Shown here piece after piece: positions 17,708 through 27,081 of a DNA stretch of 47,082 nucleotides (position 1 is its first letter; each line of letters opens with the position of its first letter). The position numbers and the translations under genes were made by a program. This DNA comes from an uncultured Thermomicrobiales bacterium (GTDB lineage: Bacteria > Chloroflexota > Chloroflexia > Thermomicrobiales > UBA6265): positions 1-47,082 of the forward strand of contig CADCWL010000005.1 of the NCBI GenBank assembly GCA_902806405.1, in the 5' to 3' direction. Below the pieces are notes generated by a model. That model made no database searches and was not told where the DNA came from. It saw nothing but the letters and a program-made list of their open reading frames with translations.

Positions 17708-19804
17708 CTACCCGTCGGCCACGATCGCGAGGTCGACGCTTTCGCGCTCCTCGGCCGGCGTCACCCGGAAATGGTCCATCGTCAGGCACTCGGTCGGGCA
17801 CCAGTCGACGCAGAGGCCGCAGCGGATGCAGGCCCGCTCGTCGATGATCATCGCCGCCGCGTTCGGACCGAGCTCCGCCCGCGCCATCCCCGCCAGCTCC
17901 TCGTCGTTGTCGATCGAGTGGATCCGGTCGAGCGAGATCATCTCGATCACCTGGTGCGGGCAGACATCGGCGCAGTTGTTGCAGAGGATGCAGCGGTTGC
18001 CGTCGATGAAGATGTTCAACTGACACTGCAGGCAGCGCTTCGCCTCTTCGAAGCCGATCGGCTTCGTGTAGCCGAGCTCCACCTCCAGCGTGGTGTCCCC
18101 GGTTCCCAGGCCCCGCGCCTCCACCGGCAGACCCGGCATCATCTGCCGCCCGACGTCGGAGTAGTTGTCGCCCCAAACGAGGCGGCGGCTCATCGCCGTC
18201 AGGCTCCACTCCGCCACCCCCTCCGAGACGAGCGGATTCGGGGTCGCGATGTACTCGGTCGGGACGCGGGTGATCTCCATCTCCTTGACCTTCGGCCGGG
18301 CACCGCGCATCGCCTGGTCGATCAGGTCCGCGACGCGCCGCCCCTCGCCGATCGAGGAGATGAAGTTGGTCGGGTTGACGACGTAGTCGCCCGCCGCCCA
18401 GACGTTCGGCAGCTCCGTCTTCAGCGTGTGGTCGAGCACCGGCACGCCGCGCCGGTCCGTCTGGACCGGCAGCCCCGCCGCCAGGGCCGGATCCTGTCGC
18501 TGGCCGATCGCGACCAGCACCATGTCGCAGTCGATCACGAACTCCGAGCCGGCCACCGGCTCTGGTCGCCGCCGCCCCCGGGCGTCCGGCTCGCCCAGCT
18601 CGTTGCGGACCAATTCGATCCCGACCACTCGGCCGTCGGCGTCCCCGAGGACGCGGGTGGGGGAGACCATGTACTCGATCTCGACCCCCTCCAGCTCGGC
18701 CTCCTCGAGCTCCAGTTCCTCGACCGGGATCTCCTGGACCGAGCGCCGGTAGGTCATCACCGAGCGCTCGGCGCCCATCCGCACCACCGTCCGCACGCAG
18801 TCCATCGAGGTGAAGCCGCCGCCGACCGTGACGCAGCGACGCCCGACCCAGACGTCCTCCTGGCCGAGGCTGACGTCCTCCAGGAACTTCAGCCCGGAGA
18901 CGACCCCGTCCAGCTCCTCACCCGGCACCCCAAGCTCCTGCGGGATCTGGCAGCCGGCGGAGATGACGACTACGTCGTGCTCGTCGGCCAGGTCCTGCAG
19001 GGCGACGTCCTTGCCGACCTCGCAGTTGTAGCGGATCTCGATCCCCAGGTCGGCGATGAGTTGCGCCTCCTCCAGGATCACGTCGCGCGGCAGGCGCCAT
19101 TCCGGCACCCCCGTCCACATCACCCCACCCGGCACCGGCCACCGCTCGAAGACGGTGACCTTGTATCCCTTGCGGCCGAGCTGCCGCGCCACCGTCAGCC
19201 CGTTCGCGCCGGCGCCGACCACCGCCGCCGTCAGTCCATTCGGCGGCGGCGGCACCTCACGCCGCGTCTCGCCCCGGTAGTCGGCGGCCACCCGCTTGAG
19301 GTAGCAGATCCCGATCGGGGCGTCGATCTCCTTGCGGCGACACGCCTCCTCGCACGGTCGGGCGCACATCCTGCCCAGGCAGCCGGGGAAGACGTTGTGC
19401 TCCCGGTTCAGCTCATAGGAGTCGGCGTAGCGGCCGTCGGCGATGAAGGCGATGTAGCGGGAGATGTCGGTGTGGGACGGGCAGGCCGTCATGCACGGGA
19501 TGTTGTCGGAGAACCACTGCGGGTCGCCGGTGAAGATCGGGTAGCGTTTGCCGGAGCGGTTGGCGTACGGCGTGTAGAACGAGGCGTCGACGAAGGCGAG
19601 CAGTCGGATCCGACGCCCGTCCTCGACCTCGATGTCGTGGAACCCCTGCCCGGCCACGCCGTACGAGCTCAGCTCGCCCGTGGCGATGTTGACCTCCGAC
19701 TCCGTCATCGGCCGAAAGCGGTCGGCCGGGCTGCCGCACGAGGGGCAGGCGTCGGGCGGCGTTGCCCCCTCGTCGATCCACCCGCACACCTTGCAGCGGA
19801 ACAT
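17708..19804 (-). CDS. Rubredoxin-like / flavin (GltD-type) / ferredoxin multidomain oxidoreductase
   Basis: A 698-residue cytoplasmic electron-transfer protein. Residues 1-30 form a rubredoxin-type knuckle (FRCKVCGW, CPSCG). Next comes a GltD-type N-terminal Fe-S domain (CMTACPSHTDISRY, CARPCEEACRR), then the FAD motif (VVGAGANGLTVARQL), the NAD(P) motif (VTVGGGFTSMDC) and the second FAD motif (VWAAGDY). The C-terminus holds two 4Fe-4S motifs (CILCNNCADVC; CIRCGLCVDWC). GltD-type subunits pass electrons from NAD(P)H through FAD. The frame opens at ATG 19825; ATG 19804 is preferred because GAGAGG precedes it and rubredoxin homology begins there. The redox partner is unknown; a P450 remnant lies divergently beside it. 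Confidence 0.88.
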   Translation of the reverse strand: MFRCKVCGWIDEGATPPDACPSCGSPADRFRPMTESEVNIATGELSSYGVAGQGFHDIEVEDGRRIRLLAFVDASFYTPYANRSGKRYPIFTGDPQWFSDNIPCMTACPSHTDISRYIAFIADGRYADSYELNREHNVFPGCLGRMCARPCEEACRRKEIDAPIGICYLKRVAADYRGETRREVPPPPNGLTAAVVGAGANGLTVARQLGRKGYKVTVFERWPVPGGVMWTGVPEWRLPRDVILEEAQLIADLGIEIRYNCEVGKDVALQDLADEHDVVVISAGCQIPQELGVPGEELDGVVSGLKFLEDVSLGQEDVWVGRRCVTVGGGFTSMDCVRTVVRMGAERSVMTYRRSVQEIPVEELELEEAELEGVEIEYMVSPTRVLGDADGRVVGIELVRNELGEPDARGRRRPEPVAGSEFVIDCDMVLVAIGQRQDPALAAGLPVQTDRRGVPVLDHTLKTELPNVWAAGDYVVNPTNFISSIGEGRRVADLIDQAMRGARPKVKEMEITRVPTEYIATPNPLVSEGVAEWSLTAMSRRLVWGDNYSDVGRQMMPGLPVEARGLGTGDTTLEVELGYTKPIGFEEAKRCLQCQLNIFIDGNRCILCNNCADVCPHQVIEMISLDRIHSIDNDEELAGMARAELGPNAAAMIIDERACIRCGLCVDWCPTECLTMDHFRVTPAEERESVDLAIVADG

Positions 19805-20151
19805 GGCCGCGACCTCTCTCTGCATCCGGGCTCGTGGTCAGGCGCTCGTGCCGGTCGGGGGAGGCAACGATGGGAGGCGCGCAGGGCACTCCCGGTAGTG
19901 GCACGGACGGGACGAGTATACAACCGGGCGACGAGCTACCAGCGGGCGGCGGTGACGGCCGCGGCAGCCGTGCCCGACCTCTCCTCGGTCGCGCTCCCTC
20001 CCTGCGATCGGGGAACTTCGGACGGCGGGACCGGTGACCACGGCCGTCAGCGCTGCCGGTCGGCCCAACTACCCGCGTACCGCGCCATTGCCGCCCAACT
20101 AACATCCATTCTGTGTCGCCCCGTCTCGCATCGGCGACTCCGACGGGGACC
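19805..20151. other. Divergent intergenic region between the oxidoreductase and the P450 remnant
   Basis: A 347-base gap. On the minus strand TATACT (19920-19915) is a perfect-looking -10 hexamer about 110 bases before the oxidoreductase start, but no matching -35 was found 16-18 bases upstream. No ORF or RNA is recognised. Confidence 0.4.
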
Positions 20152-21467
20152 ATGACCACGACCACCGTGACCAGCCGCCCTTCCCCGCCGACGGCCACCC
20201 TCCGCGACACCCTCGGCTTCGTCGCCGGCGTCGCCGTCCCGACCGTGGCCCGAGGGGTCATCAGCCGCCCGCCCATCGTGGCCCTCGCCGAGCGGCTGGA
20301 CCTTGACCGTCGAGCAGTCCGGTGGATGCAGCGGCTTCGGGACCGCTACGGGCCGGGGCCGCTGCTCCTCCGGCTCCCGGTTCGTTCGCAGGCGGTCGTC
20401 CTCGCCCCCGGTAATGTGCAGCGGGTGCTCGACGACTCGCCGGACCCGTTCGCCACCGACAGCGGCGAGAAGCGAGCCACGCTCTCCCATTCCCAGCCGC
20501 AGGGGGTGCTCATCTCCCACGGCCGCGACCGATCCGATCGCCGCCGGTTCGACTAGGCGGTCCTAGAGACTCCCCGTCCCGTGCATCGGCTGGCTGACTG
20601 CTTCACCCGGGTCGTCGACGAGGAAGCCGATCTCCTGCTCGGAGCGGCGCGTCGACGCGGGGAACTCGACTGGGACGGGTCGCCGTCGCCTGGTTCCGCA
20701 CGGTGCGGCGGGTGGTGCTCGGCGACGCTGCCCGCGACGGCCAGGGACTTACCGACCTGCTTGCCCGGCTCCGCGGCGACGCCAACTGGGCGTTTCTGCG
20801 CCCGAAACGGGGCGGGCTGCGGGACCGCTTCGACGAGCGCCTGAACAGCCACCTTGCCCGCGCCGAGTCGGGCAGCCTGGCCGGGATGGTGGCGACGACG
20901 CCCACCACCGCCGACTCCGCCCCGGCCCAGCAGGTTCCCCCGGGGCACTTCGCGTTCGAGCCCGCCGGCATGGCCGCGTTCCGGGCGCTGGCACGGCTCG
21001 CCGCCCACCCCGAGCGAGCCGAGCGGGCGCGGGCCGAGATCCGGGACCGGGATGGGTCGGGGTGGCAGAACCTGCCGTGCTTACGGGCCTGCGTCCTCAA
21101 GTCACTGCGACTTTGGCCGACCACCCCGATGGTGTTGCGCCAGACCACCGACGCGACGACCTGGGACGGCGCCGCGATGCCGGAGCGGACGGGGCTCCTG
21201 ATCGTCGCCCCCTACTTGGACCGCGACGAGCGAAGCCTGCCCGCGGCCGACCGCTTCGCGCCCGAGCTCTGGCGTGGGGATTGCTCGGCCGCGGACTGTA
21301 GATTGATCCCCTTCATCGGCGGACCAGCGGTCTGCCCGGGCCAGAACCTGGTGCTGCTCCTGACCGGGGCCATGCTAGCGGCGCTGCTGCGCCGCACCCT
21401 GATCCGCTTCGCCCCGCCAACCCGGCTCGATCCGCGCCGGCCGCTGCCGGTCACGCTCAACACCTAA
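20152..21467 (+). pseudogene. Cytochrome P450, inactivated by a stop and a frameshift
   Basis: An intact form would be about 438 residues. The N-terminal part (ATG 20152) runs to TAG 20554-20556, where homologues continue without a stop. The same frame carries on (AVLETPRPVHRLADCFTRVV), then a one-base loss near 20677 moves it to the frame that gives VAVAWFRTVRRVVLGDAARD and the rest. The I-helix (FAFEPAGMAAFRALA) and the heme loop (PFIGGPAVCPGQNL, Cys ligand) are present. In the K-helix the invariant ExxR reads KSLR, a Glu-to-Lys change. With three independent lesions it is a pseudogene. Confidence 0.85.
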
Positions 21468-21720
21468 TCGCTGCGCTGCCGGATCGACGCCTGACATCGG
21501 AGGCGCCGTGCTACGTGCCGGCGAACGGCCGCCGCCTGCTGGTGACCCCGACGAGGGGACGAAACCCGCGGGTAGCGCGGCTGGCGAGACGGCGATTACC
21601 CCCACCTCGAAACGGTATTTGCTCGGAAGGCGCGCATCCGTACGGACGCTCACCACCCCCCTACGGCGACCATGGCGCTCGCTGCGTCGTTCCATCGGGC
21701 ACGGATCTTCTCCGCCGCCC

Positions 21721-22722
21721 TCATCGGTCGCTTTGACCGCGGGTCGATGATCGGTCCAGCACTTCGGGATTGACAATCCCCGCCGGCCGCTCGCCGCGGA
21801 GCCCCGTCAGCAGGTTCTCGGCGGCGAGCACCGCCATCCGGTCCCGCGTCGCGTGCGTTGCCGAGGCCATGTGCGGCACCACCAGCGCGTTCGACAACCC
21901 GACCAGGGGGTGGTCGGCCGGTAGCGGCTCCGGGTCGGTGACGTCGAGCGCGGCACCGCCGATGGTTCCGTCGCGCAGCGCCGCTACCAGCGCGTCGGTG
22001 TCGACAACGGGGCCGCGGGCGGCGTTGACCAGGATCGCCTCCCGCTTCATCAGGCCCAGCTCCCGGGCCCCGATCAACTTCTCCGTCTCCGGCGTCAGCG
22101 CAACGTGGAGCGTGACGAAATCGGCCTGGCCCAGCAGTTCGTCGAGCGGAACATAGCGCGCGCCGAGTTCGCGCGCCGCCGTCTCGTCCTCGTACTCGTC
22201 GAAGGCGAGGACCGTCATCTCGAACCCGCGCGCCCGTTTCGCCACCTCCCGCCCGATGCGGCCGAAGCCGACGATGCCGAGCGTCGCCCCCGTCAGGTCC
22301 CGTCCGCGCAGCAGCGTCGGCCCCCACGTCCGCCACTTGCCGGCCCGGACGTAGTCGGCCCCCTCCACCACTCGCCGGGCGGACGCCATCAGCAGCGCCC
22401 AGGCGAAATCGGCCGTCGTCTCCGTCAGCACTCCCGGCGTGTTGCAGACCACCACGCCGCGGGCCGTTGCCGCCGGCACGTCGACGTTGTCGTAGCCGAC
22501 CGCGAAGTTGCTGATCACCTTGAGCCCCGGCTCCCGGTCGAGGGTCTCCCCCGTGATCGCGTCGGTCAGCAACGTCAGCGCCCCGTCGCAGCCGCGCAGC
22601 AGCGCGGCCAGTTGCTCCGGGCTCGGCGGCAGATCCTCATCCCAGAGCCGCACCTCGGCGGCCGCGCGCAGCAAATCGAGTCCCGCCTCGGGGATGACGC
22701 GGGTGACGGCGACGGTGGGCAT
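21721..22722 (-). CDS. D-2-hydroxyacid dehydrogenase (glyoxylate/hydroxypyruvate reductase type)
   Basis: A 333-residue NAD(P)-dependent enzyme that interconverts 2-oxoacids and D-2-hydroxyacids. It shows the Rossmann motif [17 protein letters not shown], the catalytic Arg in [14 protein letters not shown], Glu in [14 protein letters not shown], and His in [17 protein letters not shown]. The segment [20 protein letters not shown] is typical of glyoxylate reductases of this family. The frame opens earlier at 22764, but ATG 22722 with GGAGTC upstream fits the family start. It stands alone between broken genes. Confidence 0.93.
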   Translation of the reverse strand: MPTVAVTRVIPEAGLDLLRAAAEVRLWDEDLPPSPEQLAALLRGCDGALTLLTDAITGETLDREPGLKVISNFAVGYDNVDVPAATARGVVVCNTPGVLTETTADFAWALLMASARRVVEGADYVRAGKWRTWGPTLLRGRDLTGATLGIVGFGRIGREVAKRARGFEMTVLAFDEYEDETAARELGARYVPLDELLGQADFVTLHVALTPETEKLIGARELGLMKREAILVNAARGPVVDTDALVAALRDGTIGGAALDVTDPEPLPADHPLVGLSNALVVPHMASATHATRDRMAVLAAENLLTGLRGERPAGIVNPEVLDRSSTRGQSDR

Positions 22723-23186
22723 CGGTGACTCCAATCGATCTCCTCGTCTCGAGGTCGTCAGCATTGGCGGCTACCCGCGCCCGCCGGCGGTAACGAGCGT
22801 GTGGGCGGCCAGCCTCGATCCCGGGTGGGACTGCGACGAGAGCAGCGTGTCATGCATCGGCGCGACGGAGGTCAGCAATCCCGCCGGCTTGGTCGCCAGG
22901 AGCGTCCCACCGCGGAGCCCATGGCTGTGGACCAGGTGGCGTGCCGCCTCGTCGCCCCTCACCAGACGCCGAGCCTCAAGTTCCATGGCCGGCGTAACGA
23001 CCTCTTACCCGCCGGGGTCGGGTCCGGCATCGACGACCCGACGATCGATCGGACGTGCGAGCTCGCGATGGACAATCCATCCCGGCCAAGGGGTTGGACC
23101 GAACTTCCCGATCACCGCGGGAGGAACGAGCACCCGGCCGGACGACGCTCCGGAGAGTTCAGCCCGACCGGTTTGTTGGAGGCCGA
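22723..23186. other. Intergenic/eroded, no gene recognised
   Basis: A 464-base stretch. A minus-strand frame of 71 codons is open at 22771-22986, but I do not recognise it and it has no clear ribosome site. It holds the likely promoter of the dehydrogenase gene. Confidence 0.4.
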
Positions 23187-23549
23187 TCACCGGGCTCGAG
23201 GCGGAGACGACCGGTACGCGCGGACCATCCCCTCCACCGCCCGCATTTCGGCTTGCCACTCCTCCTCCGTCACGTCGAAGAAGGCGATACCCAACGCGAG
23301 GGTATGACGGATAGAGTCGAAACGGTCTCTGCCGAGCCACCCGGCCGGCTACCCGCTCGAGACCGTCCCGGACCGGTCCGGCTCCGGGACCATCGGCTCA
23401 GGCGCCGCCCGCTCCACCGGCGCTTCCGCCCCACGCGGCACCGCCGGCAGCTCGTCGTCCACGTCCGGGGTGATGATGGTCGTGCGGTCGTTTTCCCGAC
23501 GGGTGCAATAGATACAACCCGTGCGTCGGTCGCGCGCCTCCGCCGGCAT
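23187..23549 (-). pseudogene. Small CxxC protein gene interrupted by TAG
   Basis: From ATG 23549 the frame encodes 66 residues with a CIYCTRRENDRTTIITPDVD segment (CxxC pair) and an acidic Pro-rich part, ending at TAG 23351-23349. The same frame resumes at once and gives a protein-like, helical segment (RHTLALGIAFFDVTEEEWQA, EMRAVEGMVRAYRS) to TGA 23189-23187. The likely original product was about 120 residues. I do not recognise the family. It could also be a genuine 66-residue protein followed by chance open sequence; the composition of the second part argues against that. Confidence 0.4.
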
Positions 23550-23626
23550 CCTACCCGAAGCGTTGCCCGCCGGCACGGCCACGCCGCCAGCCGCGGTGCC
23601 ACCCGGGAAGGCCGGCCCCGCTCCTC

Positions 23627-23842
23627 CTAGCCGCCCGTCCGCCCCAGCCGGAGCCGCTCGCCGACCTCCACCGTCGCCAGGTCGCCGACCGCCCCGACCG
23701 TGAAGACGCTCCGGTCCCAGACGAGCGGTTCGTCCGCGGCCCGGCGCGTCCCCCAAACCGCCTCCACCCGCAGCGCCGTGACCGCTCCCGCGTTGTCGAC
23801 CAGCACCTCCAGCACCCGCAGCTCGTTGTAGTCGCCGTCCAT
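23627..23842 (-). CDS. Small hypothetical protein, possibly truncated
   Basis: A 71-residue frame from ATG 23842 that reads MDGDYNELRVLEVLVDN, then TALRVEAVWGTRR and RSVFTVGAVGDLATVEVGER, a beta-rich composition unlike the surrounding shadows. The frame is open further upstream to 24013, but that part is arginine/glycine-rich and overlaps the fur promoter; a GTG at 23869 is another possible start. No family recognised. It precedes the interrupted CxxC gene on the same strand by 77 bases. Confidence 0.35.
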   Translation of the reverse strand: MDGDYNELRVLEVLVDNAGAVTALRVEAVWGTRRAADEPLVWDRSVFTVGAVGDLATVEVGERLRLGRTGG

Positions 23843-23968
23843 CGTCCCCTCGCCCACGCCCGCCTCCACCGCGAACCGATCCCCCAGCCGGCCGGAGCGC
23901 CCGGCTCGCCCGCATCGTAACAGCCGCTCTCGGCCGCCACGGCGAGGCGCGCCCGCTCCATCCCGCCC

Positions 23969-23998
23969 TTGCCCCAATTCCGACCGCCGTGCTATGAT
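23969..23998 (+). promoter_or_regulatory. Promoter of the fur-suf operon
   Basis: TTGCCC (23969-23974) is followed after 18 bases by TATGAT (23993-23998), a near-consensus -10. Transcription would start near 24005. This makes the ATG embedded in the -10 (23994) unlikely as the translation start of the Fur-family gene. Confidence 0.6.
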
Positions 23999-24050
23999 TT
24001 CACCCGTAAACAAGACTCATTCGCAACAAGCACGGCGAGGTCGGGGACGG

Positions 24051-24509
24051 GTGACGAAGGGGTACCGGAACACGGTCCAGCGGACGCAGATCCTCGACGC
24101 GGTGCGGGCGGCGGACAGCCATCTCACCGCCGGCGAGATCTTCGAGTGCGTCCGCCGCCGCGACCCCCGGATCGCCTACGGCACCGTCTACCGGGCGCTC
24201 CATCTGCTCGCCCAGCACGGGCTGGTCCAAGAGCTGACCTTTGCCGATCAGGCCAGTCGCTACGACAAGCGGGTCGACCGCCACGACCACGTCCACTGCC
24301 TCGGGTGTGGGGTCCTCGTCGACGTCGACGTGCCGGTCGCCTTGATCGCCCGCCATGTCGCCGCCGAGCAGAGCGGCTTCGAGGTGGAGAGCCACCACAC
24401 CGTCTTCGCCGGCCGCTGCCGGGAGTGCAAAGGGAAACGGACCACGGCGGACGCGCGCCACAACCGGGCCGAGACGTTCGCCCTGGCCGACGACGAGAGG
24501 GAGGGGTAA
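24051..24509 (+). CDS. Fur-family metal/redox-responsive regulator
   Basis: A 152-residue regulator: winged helix (RNTVQRTQILDAVRAADSHL, YGTVYRALHLLAQHGLV) then the metal-binding dimer domain with HDHVHCLGCG and CRECKG, the four Cys of the structural zinc site. The frame opens at ATG 23994, but that codon forms part of the -10 box, so GTG 24051 is chosen; family homology begins just there. It ends 9 bases before sufC and is evidently the first gene of the suf operon, so it probably controls Fe-S assembly in response to iron or peroxide. Fur, PerR and Zur types cannot be separated by eye. Confidence 0.85.
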   Translation: MTKGYRNTVQRTQILDAVRAADSHLTAGEIFECVRRRDPRIAYGTVYRALHLLAQHGLVQELTFADQASRYDKRVDRHDHVHCLGCGVLVDVDVPVALIARHVAAEQSGFEVESHHTVFAGRCRECKGKRTTADARHNRAETFALADDEREG

Positions 24510-24518
24510 CGCCGCACC

Positions 24519-25367
24519 ATGAGCGAGACGACCGCAACCACCACCGCCGCGCCGATGTTCGAAATCGAGAACCTGCACGCCAACATCGAGGACAAGGAGA
24601 TCCTCAAGGGTGTCAACCTGACCATCCGCAAGGGCGAGATCCACGCGATGATGGGGCCGAATGGCTCCGGCAAGAGCACGCTCGCCTACGTTCTGGCCGG
24701 CCACCCATCCTACGAAGTGACCGAGGGTGTCATCCGCTTCAACGGCGAGGACATCCTGGAGATGGCGCCGGACGAGCGGGCCCGAAAGGGAGTCTTCCTC
24801 GCCTTCCAGTACCCGACCGTGATCCCCGGCGTGTCGATGGCCAACTTTCTCCGGATGGCGGTGACGAGCGTGCGCAACGCGCGCGCCGACGCGGCAGCTG
24901 CCGACGGCGGCGAGGCGAAGCGGATGGCGCCGCGCGAGTTCCGCCGTCTGATGCGGGAGAAGATGGCGCTCCTCAAGATGGACGACTCCTTCGCCACCCG
25001 CTACCTGAACGAGGGCTTCTCCGGCGGCGAGAAGAAGCGCGCCGAGATCCTCCAGATGGCGCTCCTGGAGCCTTCCATGGCGATTCTCGACGAGACCGAT
25101 TCCGGCCTCGACATCGACGCCCTGAGGGTCGTCTCCGAGGGGGTCAACGCCCTTGCCGGCCCGGAGATGGGGATCCTCCTGATCACCCACTACCAGCGCC
25201 TGCTCGACCACATCAAGCCGGACCGCGTCCACATCATGATGGACGGCCGCATCGTCCAGAGCGCGGGTCCCGAGCTCGCCCTGGAGCTTGAGGCCCACGG
25301 CTACGAGGGCCTCCGCGCCCGCTTCGCCCCTGACCTCTCGCCGGTCGTCGCCGCCGAGCGGGCGTAG
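24519..25367 (+). CDS. sufC: Fe-S cluster assembly ATPase SufC
   Basis: ABC-type ATPase of the SufBCD scaffold, 282 residues. Walker A is GPNGSGKST (from about residue 46), the signature is [12 protein letters not shown], Walker B is [16 protein letters not shown], with the SufC-specific Asp-Glu-Thr-Asp-Ser-Gly-Leu-Asp. A short extension precedes the core, and an insertion near residue 125 ([16 protein letters not shown]) is unusual in composition but lies in a known loop. The ATPase drives conformational change in SufB/SufD during cluster build-up. Confidence 0.97.
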   Translation: MSETTATTTAAPMFEIENLHANIEDKEILKGVNLTIRKGEIHAMMGPNGSGKSTLAYVLAGHPSYEVTEGVIRFNGEDILEMAPDERARKGVFLAFQYPTVIPGVSMANFLRMAVTSVRNARADAAAADGGEAKRMAPREFRRLMREKMALLKMDDSFATRYLNEGFSGGEKKRAEILQMALLEPSMAILDETDSGLDIDALRVVSEGVNALAGPEMGILLITHYQRLLDHIKPDRVHIMMDGRIVQSAGPELALELEAHGYEGLRARFAPDLSPVVAAERA

Positions 25368-25438
25368 GACGAAGGCGATAGGGAGCAGGTCAAGGATTCG
25401 AGGAACGGTTCGCCAATGGGTTATGGGCTCGTAGCTCG

Positions 25439-25459
25439 TAGCTCAGAGCTTAGGAGCTA
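25439..25459 (+). promoter_or_regulatory. Stem-loop enclosing the sufB ribosome site
   Basis: TAGCTC (25439-25444) can pair with GAGCTA (25454-25459) across a 9-base loop. The AGGAG ribosome site (25452-25456) overlaps the right arm, 6 bases before the sufB ATG. The stretch just before it contains the tandem CTCGTAG-CTCGTAG-CTCAGAG. Possible translational control; stem of only 6 bp. Confidence 0.35.
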
Positions 25460-25462
25460 ACG

Positions 25463-26857
25463 ATGGTCGCTCAGGTTGAGATCGCCGATTACCAGTACGG
25501 CTTCCGGGACGAAGAGGATTACGTTTTCAAGAGCGAGCGCGGCCTCACCCGGCGGGTGGTCGAGGAGCTCTCGGCGATGAAGGACGAGCCGAGCTGGATG
25601 CTCGACTTCCGGCTCAAGGCGCTCGACCATTACGAGAAGCGCCCGATGCCGAACTGGGGCGGCAAGCTGGACGAGCTCGATTTCAACAACATTTTCTACT
25701 ACATCAAGCCGAGCGAGAAGCAGGGCAAGACCTGGGACGAGGTCCCGGCCTACATTAAGGACACCTTCGAGAAGCTCGGCATTCCTGAGGCGGAGCGGAA
25801 GTTCCTCGCCGGTGTCGGTGCCCAGTACGAGTCGGAGGTCATCTACCACTCGTTGCGCAAGGACCTTGAGGAGCAGGGAGTCCTCTTCCTCGACATGGAC
25901 TCCGGTGTCCGCGAGCACCCGGAGCTGGTCAAGCAGTACTTCGGGACGATCATCCCGGCCAACGACAACAAGTTCGCCGCCCTCAACTCGGCGGTCTGGT
26001 CCGGCGGCTCGTTCATCTACGTGCCGGAGGGGGTCAAGATCGAGGTCCCGCTCCAGGCCTACTTCCGGATCAACGCGGAGAACATGGGCCAGTTCGAGCG
26101 GACGCTGATCATCTGCGCCCCCGGCTCCTACGTCCACTACGTCGAGGGTTGCACCGCGCCGACCTACTCGACCGACAGTCTCCACTCGGCCGTCGTCGAG
26201 ATCATCGTTCAGGAAGGCGCCCGCTGCCGCTACACCACGATTCAGAACTGGAGCAAGAACGTCTACAACCTGGTGACCAAGCGCGCCGCGGCCTACAAGG
26301 ACGCGACGATGGAGTGGGTCGACGGCAACCTCGGCTCCAAGCTGACGATGAAGTACCCCGCCGTCTGGCTGATGGAGCCGGGCGCCCGCGGCGAGGTCCT
26401 CTCGGTCGCCTTCGCCGGCGACGGCCAGCACCAGGACGCCGGCGCCAAGATGGTCCACGTCGCGCCGCACACCTCGTCGCAGATCACGAGCAAGTCGATC
26501 TCGAAGGGGACCGGCCGTTCGTCCTACCGCGGTCTGGTGAAGGTCCACAAGGGTGCCCACGACGTCAAGAGCAACGTCGTCTGCGACGCGCTGCTGCTCG
26601 ATGAGACGGCCCGGACCGACACCTACCCGTACATGGAGATCGAGGAGGAGCGGGTCAGCATCGGCCACGAGGCGACCGTCTCAAAGGTGGCGGAGGAGCA
26701 GATCTTCTACCTCCAAAGCCGCGGCGTCTCCGAGACCGACGCGATGAGCATGATCGTCAACGGCTTCATCGAGCCGATCGCTAAGGAACTCCCGCTGGAG
26801 TACGCGGTCGAGCTCAACCGCCTGATCCAGTTGGAGATGGAAGGGTCGGTCGGGTAG
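25463..26857 (+). CDS. sufB: Fe-S cluster assembly scaffold protein SufB
   Basis: A 464-residue core scaffold subunit. It begins with the SufB-type [20 protein letters not shown] and [20 protein letters not shown], then the long right-handed beta-helix, including [10 protein letters not shown] with a conserved Cys, and the C-terminal helical domain ([20 protein letters not shown]). SufB forms the SufBC2D complex where the cluster is built from SufS sulfur. ATG 25463 follows an AGGAG site within a small stem-loop. Confidence 0.97.
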   Translation: MVAQVEIADYQYGFRDEEDYVFKSERGLTRRVVEELSAMKDEPSWMLDFRLKALDHYEKRPMPNWGGKLDELDFNNIFYYIKPSEKQGKTWDEVPAYIKDTFEKLGIPEAERKFLAGVGAQYESEVIYHSLRKDLEEQGVLFLDMDSGVREHPELVKQYFGTIIPANDNKFAALNSAVWSGGSFIYVPEGVKIEVPLQAYFRINAENMGQFERTLIICAPGSYVHYVEGCTAPTYSTDSLHSAVVEIIVQEGARCRYTTIQNWSKNVYNLVTKRAAAYKDATMEWVDGNLGSKLTMKYPAVWLMEPGARGEVLSVAFAGDGQHQDAGAKMVHVAPHTSSQITSKSISKGTGRSSYRGLVKVHKGAHDVKSNVVCDALLLDETARTDTYPYMEIEEERVSIGHEATVSKVAEEQIFYLQSRGVSETDAMSMIVNGFIEPIAKELPLEYAVELNRLIQLEMEGSVG

Positions 26858-26883
26858 TCGCCGTCGGGCGCCGCCGCGGCCCA

Positions 26884-26917
26884 TGGCGGGGGCAGACACG
26901 CCGGTCTGCCCCCGCCA
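26884..26917. repeat. Perfect stem-loop between sufB and sufD
   Basis: A 14-bp perfect inverted repeat (TGGCGGGGGCAGAC and its complement) with a 6-base loop, 26 bases after the sufB stop. It may be a processing or attenuation structure, or a mobile palindromic repeat. Confidence 0.6.
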
Positions 26918-27021
26918 CCCGTCCGGTGCCGCCGATCCCCCCGGTTTGGCATGGCCCGCGACGGCGGCCGGGCCGGCGCCACCGACCAACCCTGTCCGAC
27001 GGGGACTTTGATGTCGGCAGG

Positions 27022-27041
27022 GGCGGACCTCCGTGTCCGCC
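27022..27041. repeat. Second small palindrome between sufB and sufD
   Basis: GGCGGAC / GTCCGCC with a 6-base loop, set in the phrase AGGGGCGGACCTCCGTGTCC. Its layout resembles dispersed intergenic repeats of REP type. Confidence 0.45.
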
Positions 27042-27081
27042 TTCGCCGTGACCGCCCCGCCCTAATCTTGTCGAGGAGCCC

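Noticed and set aside
13138..23351. TAG stops inside four otherwise readable genes (13138, 17293, 20554, 23349) might mean that TAG is a sense codon here.
   Set aside because: Many intact genes end in TAG at the normal family length (LLM gene, SDR, sufC, sufB, sufS, clpX), and the broken genes carry other lesions too, so decay is the simpler explanation.
23993..24020. A Fur box overlapping the fur promoter (ATGATTTC ... GACTCAT).
   Set aside because: The inverted match is limited to a few bases and does not fit the 7-1-7 Fur/PerR consensus well enough.
23994..24050. ATG 23994 as the start of the Fur-family gene.
   Set aside because: The codon lies in a TATGAT -10 box with a partner -35; family homology starts near GTG 24051.
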